DNA of 64,000 nucleotides, from the NCBI GenBank assembly GCA_009760855.2, contig WPIO01000004.1, forward strand, positions 13,309,501 to 13,373,500, in the 5' to 3' direction. The notes beneath the pieces are model-generated. The model was not told the origin of the DNA. It ran no database searches and saw nothing but the letters and a program-made list of their open reading frames with translations. This stretch comes from Cristatella mucedo. Its lineage: Eukaryota > Bryozoa > Phylactolaemata > Cristatellidae. The position numbers and the translations under genes are program-made. This document shows positions 18,684 to 32,165 of the stretch, piece after piece; the first letter of the stretch is position 1, and the number at the start of each line of letters is the position of its first letter.

Positions 18684-18830
18684 TGATTCAATAGCCTCGT
18701 GAATATAGCGACAGAAGAGCCTATGTAGTTATCACCACCACTTGCAGGGAGCAATAAAGGATCACCCATTTCAAGAATCGAACTCAACGACCTGGATCGT
18801 GAAGAGCAAGAACCTTATCCTTGGGTTGAG
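18684..18830 (-). mobile_element. SINE-A-like copy, reverse, diverged
   Basis: Read in reverse, it has CTCTTCTGTCGCTATA, the CTGCAAGTGGTGGTGATAAC block, a B-box-like GAGTTCGATTC and CTTGCTCTTCACGA. The terminal GCTGTTAAATCAGC is degraded. Confidence 0.7.
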
Positions 18831-19974
<1,144 letters not shown>

Positions 19975-20774
19975 TTCTCATTCTCTCTTTAAAGAAAGAG
20001 GGTTAACTTCTGATTACTTATGCCATCGTCTATCATGTTTCACGGATAGCTAGTCGGTTGATTATTATTATATTTGATATCAAAGCTGTGCTTACAAGAT
20101 ATCACCACTAATAACTTATTACATGGATTGCTTATGCAGACTACCATCCCGAGTCTGCAAAGGCCAGGCCATAGCGGTTGAAGTTTTTCGAGTGTCGGCA
20201 CTCGACTGCCTAGTCGTGTGCGAGCACTGGTTAGGGGATGAGGTGACAAGCCGAGTTGCCGTGACTCGCAGAGCTAATTGAGCGGCATGCACTGAATAGC
20301 CAGATGCTAGCTAGTGCATCTTTGATCTGTTACCTCTTTGCTATGCTTGGCAAGCACACCTTCTCTGACACTGCTGCTCATACCAGCTTGTGACCGTGCT
20401 CTGCAGAAAGGACAGCGGGCAAAACGAGGGCTCACGAGGCCATGGCCTACAGAGCCCTGGCTCTGCATAGCCGAGTCGGGCAGGTCACTCACTGCCAGTG
20501 AGAGCTCGAGCTAGCTGGGGAAGTGCAGGCTGCATGCTGCTGGCAGTTTGAATAGCAACCACAGCCGCCAGCAAGCCAGCATCCTCCGCTGACCCCTACC
20601 GTGGTCGGCAATTGCAGCAGCATCAAAAGAATTCGGACAGCCGCATGATCAGCTGATAATGTATGCATGCAGAGTCCATGGCCAGCTTTCTGTGGCTATG
20701 ACATGTCGCCAGCATCAGCATGCCACGAACAGGTGGTCGGGGAGAGCAGGCGGCCGGCTGCGTAAATGGATTAA

Positions 20775-20930
20775 TAAATATTAGCCCATTTAACAGTCTG
20801 GTTTTGTAATGCTGCAGACGACTATTACCACCACTTGCAGTTGGCAATAAGGGATCGCCCACTGCAGGATTCGAACCCACGTGACCTAGGTCGACCTTGG
20901 TCGCCGAGTGAGCAGGGCTCTGCTTCACAT
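20775..20930 (-). mobile_element. SINE-A-like copy, reverse
   Basis: Reverse reading shows the B box GTGGGTTCGAATCC followed by TGCAGTGGGCGATCC, CTGCAAGTGGTGGTAATAG and a degraded tail before TAATATTTATTAATCC. The RGGCTCTTCTGTCGC block is lost. Confidence 0.75.
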
Positions 20931-21219
20931 CCTTTGATACTTCCTTGTGCGGTCAGACAGGTCAGGACTGCTGCCGGAAGCAGGTTGAAGCTTGGCTGTT
21001 TTAGCTTTAGCTACTACGCGGATGCTCGTTTCGGTTGCAGCCGCGTGGCACGGTTTCGATCTTGAATTACAGACGTCGACAACTTACGAGAATTAGAAGC
21101 AGAAGATTTTCATGGTTAGTTAAAAGAGTTTGCCGTCGGCATTCGGCCCACGCCCTTCAGCACATCTTCATTGTCACCATTTAAAAATACTAGCCACATG
21201 GTGTCACACGATAACTGCT

Positions 21220-22120
21220 TCAGTGTAACCTGGTTCGGCGGCGGACTACGGTCGCGAGGTGACGAGACTGAAGCTGAAGCTGTCGCCGCCACTCGGGCTC
21301 GGCTCGGCCCAAATGCTGGCCGGCGTCGTTGCCTCGGGTCGGTCTGGCTCGCGACCGCCGGACGCGTACGAACGGAAAGGGAAAAAGTGCTGTCGGCAGC
21401 GCAAAAGCGGCAAAGCGGCCTGCCCAGAGCTGAGGCTGAGCCGCTGCGCGCGAGCACGCCGAGCGCGACTGCTGCCGCAAGCTGCAAGGCAGCTACGAAG
21501 GCCAGGCCACCGCCTACAGCTGCACGCCGAACGCACCGGAAGCTCGGACATCATCGACGCGGCGCTAGGAAGAGTTCTCCAGAGCGACGCCTAATTGGTA
21601 ATCGCGGAGCTGCTGCTGCTGCTGCTGCCCATCGCGTACTTTCGAGTGATGAGCATCTCAGCCGCCGAGCGCGCCCTCGCGACTGCGGGTCGGGCGCTAG
21701 CTAGCTAGCTAGCTAGCCGGCGCTCGCTCCACTTACCTCCGAGAGGAGAGCTAATAAAGACGAGCCGCCTCATCGCAGATGCGTCTCGGTGGCGGCGGCG
21801 GCGGCGGCGACGACGATAACGCGTGCTGGAGTGCCTCTCCGCTAGACTCTGCCTCGCCGCTAGCCGTAGCGGGAACGTCGACGTCGGCTCTCTAGTAGCA
21901 ATAACGTTAACGGCAAACTCTTTCGGTCCGTCGCTTCCGCTCTAGGCGGGCCTTACGCGCGTCGCTCCGCCCACTGCTCTGACCGACTCGCGCAAGCGAG
22001 CCTCGCTATCGTGCTCTCGGTCGTCCCGGCGACTTGTGCTGGCCCGTACGCGCCGCGTGCGCGCCGGGGAGGAGCGGCCCACGAAACCTAGAAATCTCCA
22101 CGTGCAATTCACCGAGCATG
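21220..22120. promoter_or_regulatory. CpG-rich block, candidate promoter or first exon
   Basis: CpG is dense here in contrast with both flanks. There are (GCT)n and (GGC)n runs near 21611 and 21790 and a 22-bp CTAG palindrome at 21696. Many frames are open on both strands without a recognisable domain. It is a candidate promoter or non-coding first exon, for example of the minus-strand Ig receptor 9 kb downstream. That link is inference only. Confidence 0.45.
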
Positions 22121-22191
22121 GCCCGTGCACTGTGACCGTTGCAGGATTTTCCTCGCATATTGACATTATTGACCTTTACAGGAAATTACTT

Positions 22192-22390
22192 TGATCATTA
22201 ATAATGATAATAATAATGATACATTCTTATAGCGCCGTCAACGAACTGAATCTCTTTCTAGGCACTTTACAGATTCCGTATAGAAAACATTACCAAATGA
22301 TTACTGGTAACATCCGCAAGAAGCAGGCGCAGTGTAAGCAGGTACTTCGTGCCAGTTGGAGAGAGATGGCCACAAAAAAGTCGGGTCGCG
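22192..22390 (-). mobile_element. Solo LINE 3' tail
   Basis: Reverse reading ends in the L-A-type signature: a TGTAAAGTGCCTAGAAAGAG-like block, a GCGCTATAAGAATG-like block and ATTATTATTATCATT. Only the last 150-200 bp of an element is present. Confidence 0.7.
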
Positions 22391-23611
22391 TAATTTCAGG
22401 TGAACACATCCATTTTTCGAATAGTGCATTGTAAATTGCTATTTACGAGCATCTATTTGCTTGCCGCCGGTTTCCGCCACCGTACTGTCTGGCTCGCGAC
22501 GCTGTCGCACCCACGCCGCGGCTGCCTTAATATCAGCGCCCCCACCCCTTTCGCGTCCACACAGTTCGAGACAATCGCGCGCGCGCCAATCGGGGTTTCA
22601 CAACAGCAGTCGTACATCCCTAGACGCCGCTGCCAATGCCAAACTAAGTGAATCGGGCGTCTGACGTTGGAAGCCCAGGAGAAGCGAGACGGCGGCTGTA
22701 AAGGACCCGGAGGTGGAATACGGGATCGTGGAGAGTTTGGCCCAGGAAGGCATCCGCCCCGCGCCCGCACCTGCGACCCCCCCCCCATCTGAGGCCCGAT
22801 GGCCCTCTGTGGACGGCTGTTAGGCATCCAGAGAGAGGCTACAGGAGCAGCATTATAAGGGCAAGGCCAAGCAGTGCACACGGTGAATTAAACGCGTTTC
22901 ACCGGATGAATTCGCCATGTTTTTCCCTAGATCGGGCTAAACGAAAATCGTCAGAGCATCGGTCGCGTTGGGCGTGTTGGTCGATAGTAGTCTTCCAGAT
23001 TGGTTGTAATTTATTCTTTAATAAAGGAGACGTCGTATTTTCGGAGTTGCTAAGTGGTTAGGTCTTTTTAGTCATGTCTACCGAGGCAGACGGGCAGCAG
23101 CTTCAAACTCTTCAAAATGGAATGAAAATATTCGCTAATTACTATTCATATCTGCTGCGCTCTAAGCGCCCTTAGAGAGCTTACTCTCTGTTCTGGCGCT
23201 TTAAAACTCGATGGGCGTGAAACGATCACAAATAGTTTAGTCAATGACAGCAAGTATCATGCCTAGACGTGTATGCAAAAGCACCTGTGAGAAGACACCC
23301 GCAGCCGCTGGTTACTGAGGCCCCTGTTTAGTTGCATACGCTGAATCGTGTACCGGGTAAGCACTCAAAAACGCAGGAAAAAAGGAAAATTCACTGGGTA
23401 GCTATTAAAAGCATTCCTCTTTTGCCTTTGGTCAAGACATGTATAATTGCACGATACGCGAGCACTCAGACGACAGATCTCTCGGACGGAGCTAAGGTTG
23501 TAAGGAACATTTAGGTTTTGGTCATGTTTTTGAATCTCATTAAATCGAGATATGACGCGATGTCAGTCGGGGTAGAGTTACAGGCTTTAAAAACGTACTC
23601 TTCGGTATGTA
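22391..23611. other. Unassigned, with a second short LINE-tail relic
   Basis: A reverse LINE-tail-like motif (GCGCTCTAAGCGCCC and AGAGCTTACTCTCTGTTC) lies at about 23156-23212. The remainder shows no recognisable coding region. CpG is still moderately frequent to about 22600. Confidence 0.4.
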
Positions 23612-23620
23612 TACACATAG

Positions 23621-23651
<31 letters not shown>

Positions 23652-25258
23652 TCACTTGAAAAAGCGTCCTCAGAGAACTTAATCTCTCTCTCTCTAGGCG
23701 CTTTACATTTGCTGTAAAGTGAAATGCAATTGAATGGTAAGTAAAATCATGCTTGAAAAACAAACGAAATGAATAATATGGTTAGGGGTGACATGCACAG
23801 GGTCAGCATGCAAATGTGGTTAGTGGCAGCATGCAGTGTCAGCACGCATAAGCACATCAAGGACGAATCACAGGGACCCGCTAAATGCTGTCCTAAATAG
23901 GTGTGTTTTTAGGTTCCTTTTAAATGTGGTCAGGTCAGGGGATGTTCTGACGCAGGTCGGGAGGGAGTTCCAGGCTTTGGGAGCATATGAACTAAATGCA
24001 CGGTCTCCAAAGGATTTAAGGTTTGTATGAGGTATTTCTAGACTGTTGGATTCCGAAAAGCGAGTGGTACGATGCTTTGCCTGATGGGGTAGTATATCTG
24101 ACAGACAGGCTGGAGCCATAGAATGAAGGGACCTAAAAGTGAGCGACAAAACCTTGAAGTCAATCCGTTGCTTGACTGGTAGCCAGTGCAGGTCGGCGAG
24201 AAGTGGAGTAATGTGGCAACTGCAACGCTCACGACAGACAAGCCTAGCTGCCGAGTTTTGCACCAGCTGCAATCGCCTGATCGCACATGCTGGTAGGCCA
24301 GTAAGCAGTGAGTTGCAGAAGTCGAGACGGGATGTCACGAATGCATGGACCAACTTGGACGTGGTATCTTTATCTAAACAAGCCCGAATTTTAGCAATGT
24401 TATGAAGCTGAAAATAGGCAGCTTTGAGCGTGGAGCTGATCTGGTCGTCTAACGAGAGGTCGCTTTGGAATATGACACCTAGATTTCGAGCTGATTCAAC
24501 TGGAGATATGCTGGCAGAGCCAATTTTGAGAGTCAGCCTTTCCAATCTCTGGATCACACTGGGTTTGCCCATAACTAGTAAGTTAGTTTTATCATCGTTA
24601 AGTTTTAGAAAATTTGCTGCCATTCATGTGCGGATGTCATCGATGCATGCAGCAAGTGAGTTGAGAGAATTTGAGGTGCTCGAAGGCTGGGAGGGATCAA
24701 AGCAAAGGTACAACTGAGTGTCATCTGCATAGAAGTGAAAGCCTAGATTGTGCTTGGCAATCACATCAGCAAGAGGCAGAGTATAAACCGTGAAAAGAAC
24801 CGGACCTAGCACTGAGCCCTAAGGTACCCCATATTTCAGAGGTACCTCGGATGATCTTTGTCCATTCACGTCAATACTCTGGAGTCTCCCACTGAGATAG
24901 GACCTGAACCACTGCAGAGCAGTGCCAGTGATGCCCAGGCGAGATGAGAGGCGCTCTAGAAGAACTTTGTGATCGATGGTATCAAAAGCTGCCGAAAGAT
25001 AAAGCAAAACAAGCAGAGACACTCTACCCATGTCTGCATTTCTAAGTAGGTCGTTGTATACCCGAAGCAATGCTGACTCTGTGGAGTGATTAGCTCTAAA
25101 GCCAGACTGGAACTTACTAGCAAGGTGTGAGGTTTCGATATACGAGTTCAGCTGGTCTGCCACGACCCGTTCGAGTGTCTTTGATAGGAACGGTAGAAGG
25201 GAAACTGGGCGGTAGTTGCTCAAGTTCTCTTGGTCAAGTGTAGCTTTCTTGAGAATTC
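23612..25258 (-). mobile_element. LINE L-A, RT and C-terminal region, two nonsense codons
   Basis: This is the best-preserved L-A copy. One continuous frame from 25223 to 23868 encodes [65 protein letters not shown] and the C-terminal RLDFCNSLLTGLP and WLPVKQRIDFKVL. It is broken only by in-frame stops at 24819-24821 (CAG to TAG in GVPQGSV) and 24624-24626 (TGG to TGA). The motif-A aspartate is Tyr at 24999-25001. About 250 bp of 3' UTR and an (AAT)n tail end at 23612. The endonuclease half is missing (5' truncation). The product would have been a target-primed reverse transcriptase. Confidence 0.9.
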
Positions 25259-25261
25259 CTT

Positions 25262-25388
25262 TAGATTAGTGGCAGCATGCACAGCCTTAGCAGCTATCAC
25301 ACATTTGTTATGGACAGTAAGGAATTGCCTGCTGCACGACTCGAACCGCGACTTTAGGATCGTAACGTTCGAGTGCTTTAAATCCAGC
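25262..25388 (-). mobile_element. SINE-B fragment joined to a LINE 3'UTR scrap
   Basis: Reverse reading gives GATCCTAAAGTCGCGGTTCG (B box) and CAGCAGGCAATTCCTTA, similar to the copy at 58917. It ends in GCTGCCACTAAT, which matches the L-A 3' UTR (GTTAGTGGCAGCATGCACAG, seen near 44918). It sits directly against the truncated 5' end of the L-A copy. Confidence 0.6.
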
Positions 25389-26201
25389 TGGGTTAAAATC
25401 CATCCACCTTGAAGTATGTATTGCTGACATTCATACTTGAATTGCAGAAAGTTTTTATCAAATTGAATTACAATAAAAAAGTTAATACTAAAAGACAAAT
25501 GTGTTCACATTTAGAAATTGGAAAGCGTAAAAAATTAGCTCGACCCGCATTATCTCCTGTAGCCTTCGTATGGATCCGGGTTTCCACTTCAAAAAATAAC
25601 TTTTCATTCGATGACCACACTAGCTCCCGGTTAAATCTGCCTACTTTTATCAACGCAACATTGCAAGCATCAGGGTTTTCTTATATTAAGAATAATAATA
25701 ATAATAACGAAACTTTTCCCAAAACGACCCCCAAGAAACCATATCTCTTTCTTGGCTCTTTGCATATGTTGAAAGGGTAGTATCTCAATTGATTCACCTA
25801 TCGGCTTACCGTCGCCAAAAGAGAGCCGTGCTTCAGGTTCTTTCTCCTTATATCGAGGGCTTGTAGGCAGTCAGAGATTAACCATTTTAAAGAAATAAAC
25901 ACTGGGCTGCTGATAAAACCTGCTTATCGTACCTATTTCATAAAAGCTCAAGTTCAAACTCTGTTGCAGAGCTTATAAGGCTGGGCGGGGAGGGGGGTTG
26001 CAATATCCCCTCTTTTAAAGCTTGTACAGTTCATCGGAAGCCTGGGGGTTACTGCCTCGCTGACAATTGGTGGACTTTGACTTGATTTGTTGATGGACTT
26101 TGTTATATGGGCTATTGGCCGACTCACAGCTGACATAAGTGAGCTGTGAGTCGGCGCCATACAGGAATGGAGCTCCTCCAGATGGATGCAGACCAGCCGC
26201 A

Positions 26202-26248
<47 letters not shown>

Positions 26249-27268
26249 GGACGGAGCCCGAGTTGTCATAACAATCGAGCCAAGATGACTCAGACATTAT
26301 CTGCATCGCTATATTGCTATTTGCTGCTAGCTGTCCAACGTCGTCGTAGACTTGCTCGACAGCTAGCTAGCTAAACAGTCATTGAGGACGACCACGCTCA
26401 GACAAGGACACCCCAACCAAGCTAGTACGGCGAATGCCTGATTGATGTGTATTGGCTATGCTGACTACGACCTGTGTACGATTTGGCCGGGATGCTTTGC
26501 GGTTGCGCAGACGTTAAATAAGTTAGCGTAACTAAGCACAAGCTCAAATAATCATTCAAAAGATCAGTAATGACTGTCCATCGCTTTGTGCACGAGAGAC
26601 TATCCTGTCATATCAATGCATCCTAGTGAAGAGCAAGTCAAGCTCCTAATAGAAAACAGGCGGATCGCAGTTGCATAAAAACAACTTAGCAAGTCTCGAG
26701 TATCAACCTTCTGACTGAGCGCTACGAGGTCAGCACGAGGTCACCTACTGATACTCGATACGATCTAGGTTCTTTGCAAGCTGATAGACGAGATCTGAGA
26801 GCCCGTGCCCAAAGTATACATTGACTCTTCAAATATCCATCCCAATTCTGCCTCAATGCCAACCTTCAAGCCTGCTCCCGATAACCTCGCATCAAAACTT
26901 AATCTCCTAGTGGGAGAAGACCAATAGCCCTCGCCTCGTGACACCAAGCGCAACTAGTCTTTCTTGTCCGTTGCGGGAATTCTCTTCCAAAAATCGAAGC
27001 TCTTACGAACATCGTACACGGAAACTGATACATCTGAGACCTGTTTAAAGCTTATCTGTTTGTTGGTTGACCGAAGAGCGTAAGAAATTACGTGCCTGTA
27101 GACATCTAACCGCTAACCGCTTGGGGCTGTCAGTTAAGCCAGTGGCAGTGTTTGATTCTCCGGCTGCTAGTAGCCTGCTTATTAGTTATCATCGTGCGTA
27201 ACTATTATCGTTTCTTTAACGCCGCTCTAATGCATTCCTATGTTATTGCCGTTGCTTAAGTCCGTGAA
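25389..27268. other. Unassigned, contains a (CT)22 tract
   Basis: No coding region was recognised. A (CT)n tract lies at 26202-26246 and a few AAT units near 25690. Short frames only. Confidence 0.4.
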
Positions 27269-29262
27269 TTGTGCATTGACGAAAGAAAAGCGCACCGAAT
27301 CCGACGGGGCGGTCGTGAGATACGAACCTTCTCGTTTGGTATTCCTAGCATTGTTTCGAACCGCTCAGTTCGTTATCTACCAAAAAGCTATGGTGTGAAT
27401 CTCTTTAACTTAGTGGTCATCAGGCCAGCCATAACGCAGGCAGCCCAACTTAACGCTTGTCTTTGGAATCTTTGCTCATTGTGCAATAAACCAGTATTGA
27501 TAAGCGACCTTGTTTCTGAAAAAGGCTTCGACCTGCTCGCCTTAACCAAGCAAGACCTGGCTGAAATCGGTAAGCTGCCCGACCATTAGTGATGCAACCC
27601 CGACAGACTCCTACTACTTTCACACCCCTAGATCAATCAAAACTAGAGATGGAGTTGGCGCTATCACACGCTCATCCTCCAGCTTCAAGCCGTTTGCAGT
27701 ACCCTCGAAGCAGTCTTTCGAATCTATTGTTTCAAGTTTACCCAGCAACAAGTTATCAACAGTGGCAGTAGTCTATCGCCATCGTGTACCAAATCCTCCT
27801 TTAACTCAGATTTCTCTGATCTCATTTTGATTATGTGCAAGAAATTGATCTTTCCTCGTTATGGGTGATTTCAACATTCATTTTTGATAAGTTATCTGAT
27901 GTCTTCAGCACCAAATTTCGTGCACTGACTGACTTGTTCTCTCTTGTGGCTCATGTGCAAGGCCTTACTCACATCAAGGGTCACACATTCGATCAAATTG
28001 TATCCTACAACTGGATGCTATCACCAATTGTTACTAAATTCTGCTTATCTGACGACACACAGATCTCATTCAGTCTGTAATGTGTGCCCTCCTCCGAATC
28101 TAAAATCACATGTGAATCGCGACAACTCAAGACCCTTGACATCGATGCTGTCTATGCGAGAATATCTGCTTCGCCTCTATTGGTCCATCCCCCTTTCGAC
28201 CTGTCATCATTGGTAGATTGCTACAACGCGACACCTAGCTGACATGCTCTACAATTTCATCTGACATGCTCTACAAGTTCATCCGAGGAACCTCTGAAGT
28301 ATAGGGTACCTCAGGGCTCCGTTCTTGGACCAGTTCTTTTCACGGTTTATACTCTTCCTCTTGCCGATGTGATTACCGTGCACAATATAGGCTTTCACTT
28401 CTATGCGGATGACCATCAGTTATACCTTTGCTTTGATCCCTCCCAGCCCTCCAGCACATCGAACTCTCTCTACTCCTTTGCTGCAAGTATTGATGACATC
28501 CACATAGATGGCAGCAAACTTTCTTAAATTGAATGATGACAAAACCAACTTACTTACTAGTTATGGGCAAATCAAGTTGGAAAGGCTAACGCTCAAAATC
28601 AGCTCTGCCAACATATCTCTTGATGAATCTGCACGAAATCCAAGTGTCATTTTCCAAAGTGACCTTTCGTTAGACGACCTCGTCAGCTCTGTAATCAAAT
28701 CTTCCTACTTTCAGCTACATAAAATTTCTAAAATCCGAACTGCTTAGACAGGGATACCGCATCTAAGTCGATCCATGCATTTGTGACATTCATCCCATCT
28801 TGACTTTTGTAACTCACTGCTTGCTGACCTATCGGCCTGTGCAATCAGATACTTACAGCTGGTGCAAAACTCTGCGGCTAGACTTGTGTGTCGTGAGCAT
28901 CGCAGTTGCCACATCACAACACTTCTCGCCGACCTGCACTGGCTACCAGTCAAGCAACAAACAACGCATCGACTCCACATTTAAGAAGAAACTAAAAACG
29001 CTTCTATTTACAATGTCATTTAATGAGTCCGTATGATTCATCCTTTGTGTACTTATGGGTGCTGACACTGTGCATGCTGTCACAAACCACACTTGCATGT
29101 TGACCCTGTGTATGTCACCCCTAATCATGTTATTCTTGTTGTTTACTGAGCATGCTACAACAACCCAGTTGATCGTGCTTCCTTTGCAGCAATTGTAAAG
29201 CGACTAGAAAGAGATTGAGTTTTCTGTGGGTGCTTTATCAAATGTACTATTATTATTATTAT
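27269..29262 (+). mobile_element. LINE L-A, both ends present, RT core deleted
   Basis: This is the only copy here with the endonuclease-side start. The frame 27269-27589 encodes AQLNACLWNLCSL and ISDLVSEKGFDLLALT, the AP-endonuclease opening, followed by decayed EN sequence to about 28200 (MGDFN-like at 27860, FDQIVSYN at 27990). At 28239-28282 a 22-bp tandem duplication marks a jump to motif B (VPQGSVLGP near 28305), removing RT motifs 0-A. The YADD site reads YADDHQLYL near 28405, and [11 protein letters not shown] follows at 28525. The 3' UTR and ATT tail end at about 29262. Not functional. Confidence 0.88.
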
Positions 29263-30252
29263 TTTTGATGACATCTGCACATGGATGGCAGACAACTTTC
29301 TTAAATTGAACGGTGATGAAACTAACCCACTAGTTATGGGGAAACCAAGTGTGATTCAGAGATTGGAAAGCCTAACACTTAAAATCTGCTCAGCCAGCAT
29401 ATCTCTTGTCGAATCTGCTCGAAATTTAGGTGCCCTATTCCAAAGTGGCCCTTCATTAGACGACCACAGCAGCTCCACAGTCAAGTCTGACTACTTTCAG
29501 CTACATAATATAGCTAAAATTCGGGGTTGTTTAGACAGGGATACCACATCTAAATTGGTCCATGCATTTGTGACATCCCGTCTTGACTTCTGTAACTCAA
29601 GTCTTGCTGGTCTTCCGGCCTGTGCTATCAGGTGCTTATAGCTGGTGCAAAACTCTGTGGCTAGGCTTGTTTGTTGTGAGGGTCGCTGTTGCCACATCGC
29701 ACCACTTCTAGCTGACCTGCACTGGCTCCCAGTCAAGCGATGCATTTACTTCAAGGTTCTGTCACTCACTTTTAGGTTCCTTCATTTTTTGGCTCCAGCC
29801 TACCTATCAGATCTACTGCCCCAGCCTGGCTAAGCATCATACCAGCCGCCTTTTGGAATCTAATACCTGTACTTCGTACGAATCTCAAATCCTCTGGAGA
29901 CCGTGCCTTTAGTTCGTATGCTCCCACACCTGGAATTCACTTCTGACTGGCGTCACAACATCCCTTGACTTGACGACATTTTAAAAGAATCTAAAACACA
30001 TCTATTTATAACATCATTTAGTGGGTTCGTGTTTTTCGTCCTTTGTGTGCTTATGGGTGCTGACACCGTGCATGCTGCCACTAACCCTATTTGCATGCTG
30101 ACCCTGTGCTTGTCACCTGTAACTATGTTATGCTTGTTGTCATTGAGCATAGTACCACTAACCATTCGATCATGCTTCTGTTGCAACAAATGTAAAGTGC
30201 CTAGACAGAGATTGAGCTCTCTGATGGCGCTATAACAAATGTATTATAATTT
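29263..30252 (+). mobile_element. LINE L-A, 5'-truncated, directly after the previous copy
   Basis: It starts inside the RT thumb region (DDICTWMADNFLKLNGDETN) immediately after the ATT tail of the upstream copy. It runs through FVTSRLDFCNSSLAGLP and WLPVKRCIYFKVL to the 3' UTR and GCGCTATAACAAATGTATTA. The tail is then replaced by a T8 run. Several stops and shifts are present. Confidence 0.88.
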
Positions 30253-30379
30253 TTTTTTAGCCCTCCAAACCATGTCCTACGTCTGAGCTGCCTATATTTG
30301 CAGCTTCTAGCCATTACTAGCATAGCATCGACCTCAGGCTCAGTCTCTAGATGCTTCAGAATGGCTGCTAATTATATCA

Positions 30380-30690
30380 GGCCACTAATTTAAGAAGACA
30401 TCAGGACAGTACCCAGGAGAGCTTACATCCGTCAAGACTCCATCCCGCCATTTCTATCAAAAGCACTGGAAGCAATTAGTGGCAGACTACTACATTAAAA
30501 GATTAAACCTAGAACGTTGCAGTCAGCATTTGCTGAACACAGCTCTACAGGTCCAGCCGTGCTGCTAGTGTATACATAACTTCTCGTGAATATTGGCATG
30601 GGTAGAGCCTATCTGACATTTCTGCTTGATCTCTCGGCAGCATTTGATATCACTTATATGTTTTACCTTTCCAAGTGGAAACACATGTTC
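30380..30690 (+). mobile_element. Very old LINE RT relic
   Basis: Scattered matches to RT blocks remain: CCATTTCTATCAAAAGCACT (PFLSKAL) near 30450 and CTGCTTGATCTCTCGGCAGC (LLDLSAAF) near 30627, in broken frames. Confidence 0.65.
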
Positions 30691-31836
30691 AAGTTTATCT
30701 GAGTGCTACTGCAGGTAGCTCCCACTTTTTAAGATGTTGGATTTGGCTAATTTAGTAGTGGTAGGCCCAATTCAAAGTCATATGGAGAAATCCCTCAATA
30801 AATCTGTATAGGAAAGACTCATTCGTGGGATAACGATTATACAGTAATAGGCAGAGGCGTGCTTCCATCGGAGTAAAAAGAGGTGCATTTTCTCCTGCTG
30901 TATGGTGCTAGCTTTTGACCACAGACGTGTGCGCTGTGATTTGTACAGTGGCAGCGATTATAGAGTAGGAATGTGGCAGCGACTAGGTAGGCTTAACTTG
31001 CATCCACAGTAGGGTGCTACATCGCAGCAGACAGCTACTAGAAGCTTTTTCGTGGCTCGAGCTCTGCAGGGTCGATAACTCTAAGTCATTAGCAGGTGCC
31101 TTAGACCAAAGTCGGTGCCAAGTAGGAATACTCGCATGTCAATTCGCGTTTTCGAAATCGTCTGCAAACAATTGAGTAGCTCAGCAAATAACACCAGCAT
31201 GGGCAGCAGCTATATCCAAACTTTGAGTGTGGACAGAGAACAAGTCGTTGGATACGACTGAGAACTGAGTAGAAAGCAAGAGCGATTGCTGCAAAAACAG
31301 GCACCGAAGCAGATGGATGGATTGATAGCTATAGATAAATAGATAAAGACCCAAAGATTCAGTCAAGGCTTTTCATGAATTGCCCATGGCGGATCACTTT
31401 CAGAACTCACAGATGCAGCTTTTAAATATTCATTCAACTCACCTTCATTTATTGGCATAGTCAGTTCTTGTACCTGGTTAAATTACTCTAAAACAACGAT
31501 CTTCGAACGACGTTCAGATGCAACAGTGCAGACTTCGCTGACGCTTGTGAGCCCCCAACTCCAGCGCTTCCGACGCAAATCCTAATTCGAGCCCCGACAG
31601 GTCCGAGCAAATTTGCTAGGGCTTAGTTAGGGTGAGCCTTAATACAGGACTCCTAACGGAAGTATCTTTCCTTTTGAGACAGGATTCCCGATCGACACTG
31701 TGGGGCTGTCAAATCTAACTCGATACCCTTTCTCAGTGCACTTATTCGTCGAAATAAGGTTCTTAGCCATTATTGGCGCTAGCACTAGCTCGATTCTGAA
31801 AATCAGCTTTGGGTTGAGCACTTGAGACAGCGCCAG
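30691..31836. other. Unassigned, no gene recognised
   Basis: Nothing recognised beyond short frames. Confidence 0.4.
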
Positions 31837-31837
31837 T

Positions 31838-32165
31838 CGAACGACACCGAACGACACCGAACGACACCGAACGACACCGAACGACACCGAACGACACCGA
31901 ACGACACCGAACGACACCGAACGACACCGAACGACACCGAACGACACCGAACGACACCGAACGACACCGAACGACACCGAACGACACCGAACGACACCGA
32001 ACGACACCGAACGACACCGAACGACACCGAACGACACCGAACGACACCGAACGACACCGAACGACACCGAACGACACCGAACGACACCGAACGACACCGA
32101 ACGACACCGAACGACACCGAACGACACCGAACGACACCGAACGACACCGAACGACACCGAACGAC
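31838..32165. repeat. Decamer satellite array 1, 32.5 identical units
   Basis: The unit ACGACACCGA is repeated 32.5 times with no substitution. All three frames stay open on both strands because ten bases times three gives a 10-residue period without stops (DTERHRTTPN-type or SFGVVRCRSV-type). These long ORFs are an effect of the repeat and should not be called genes. Confidence 0.98.
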
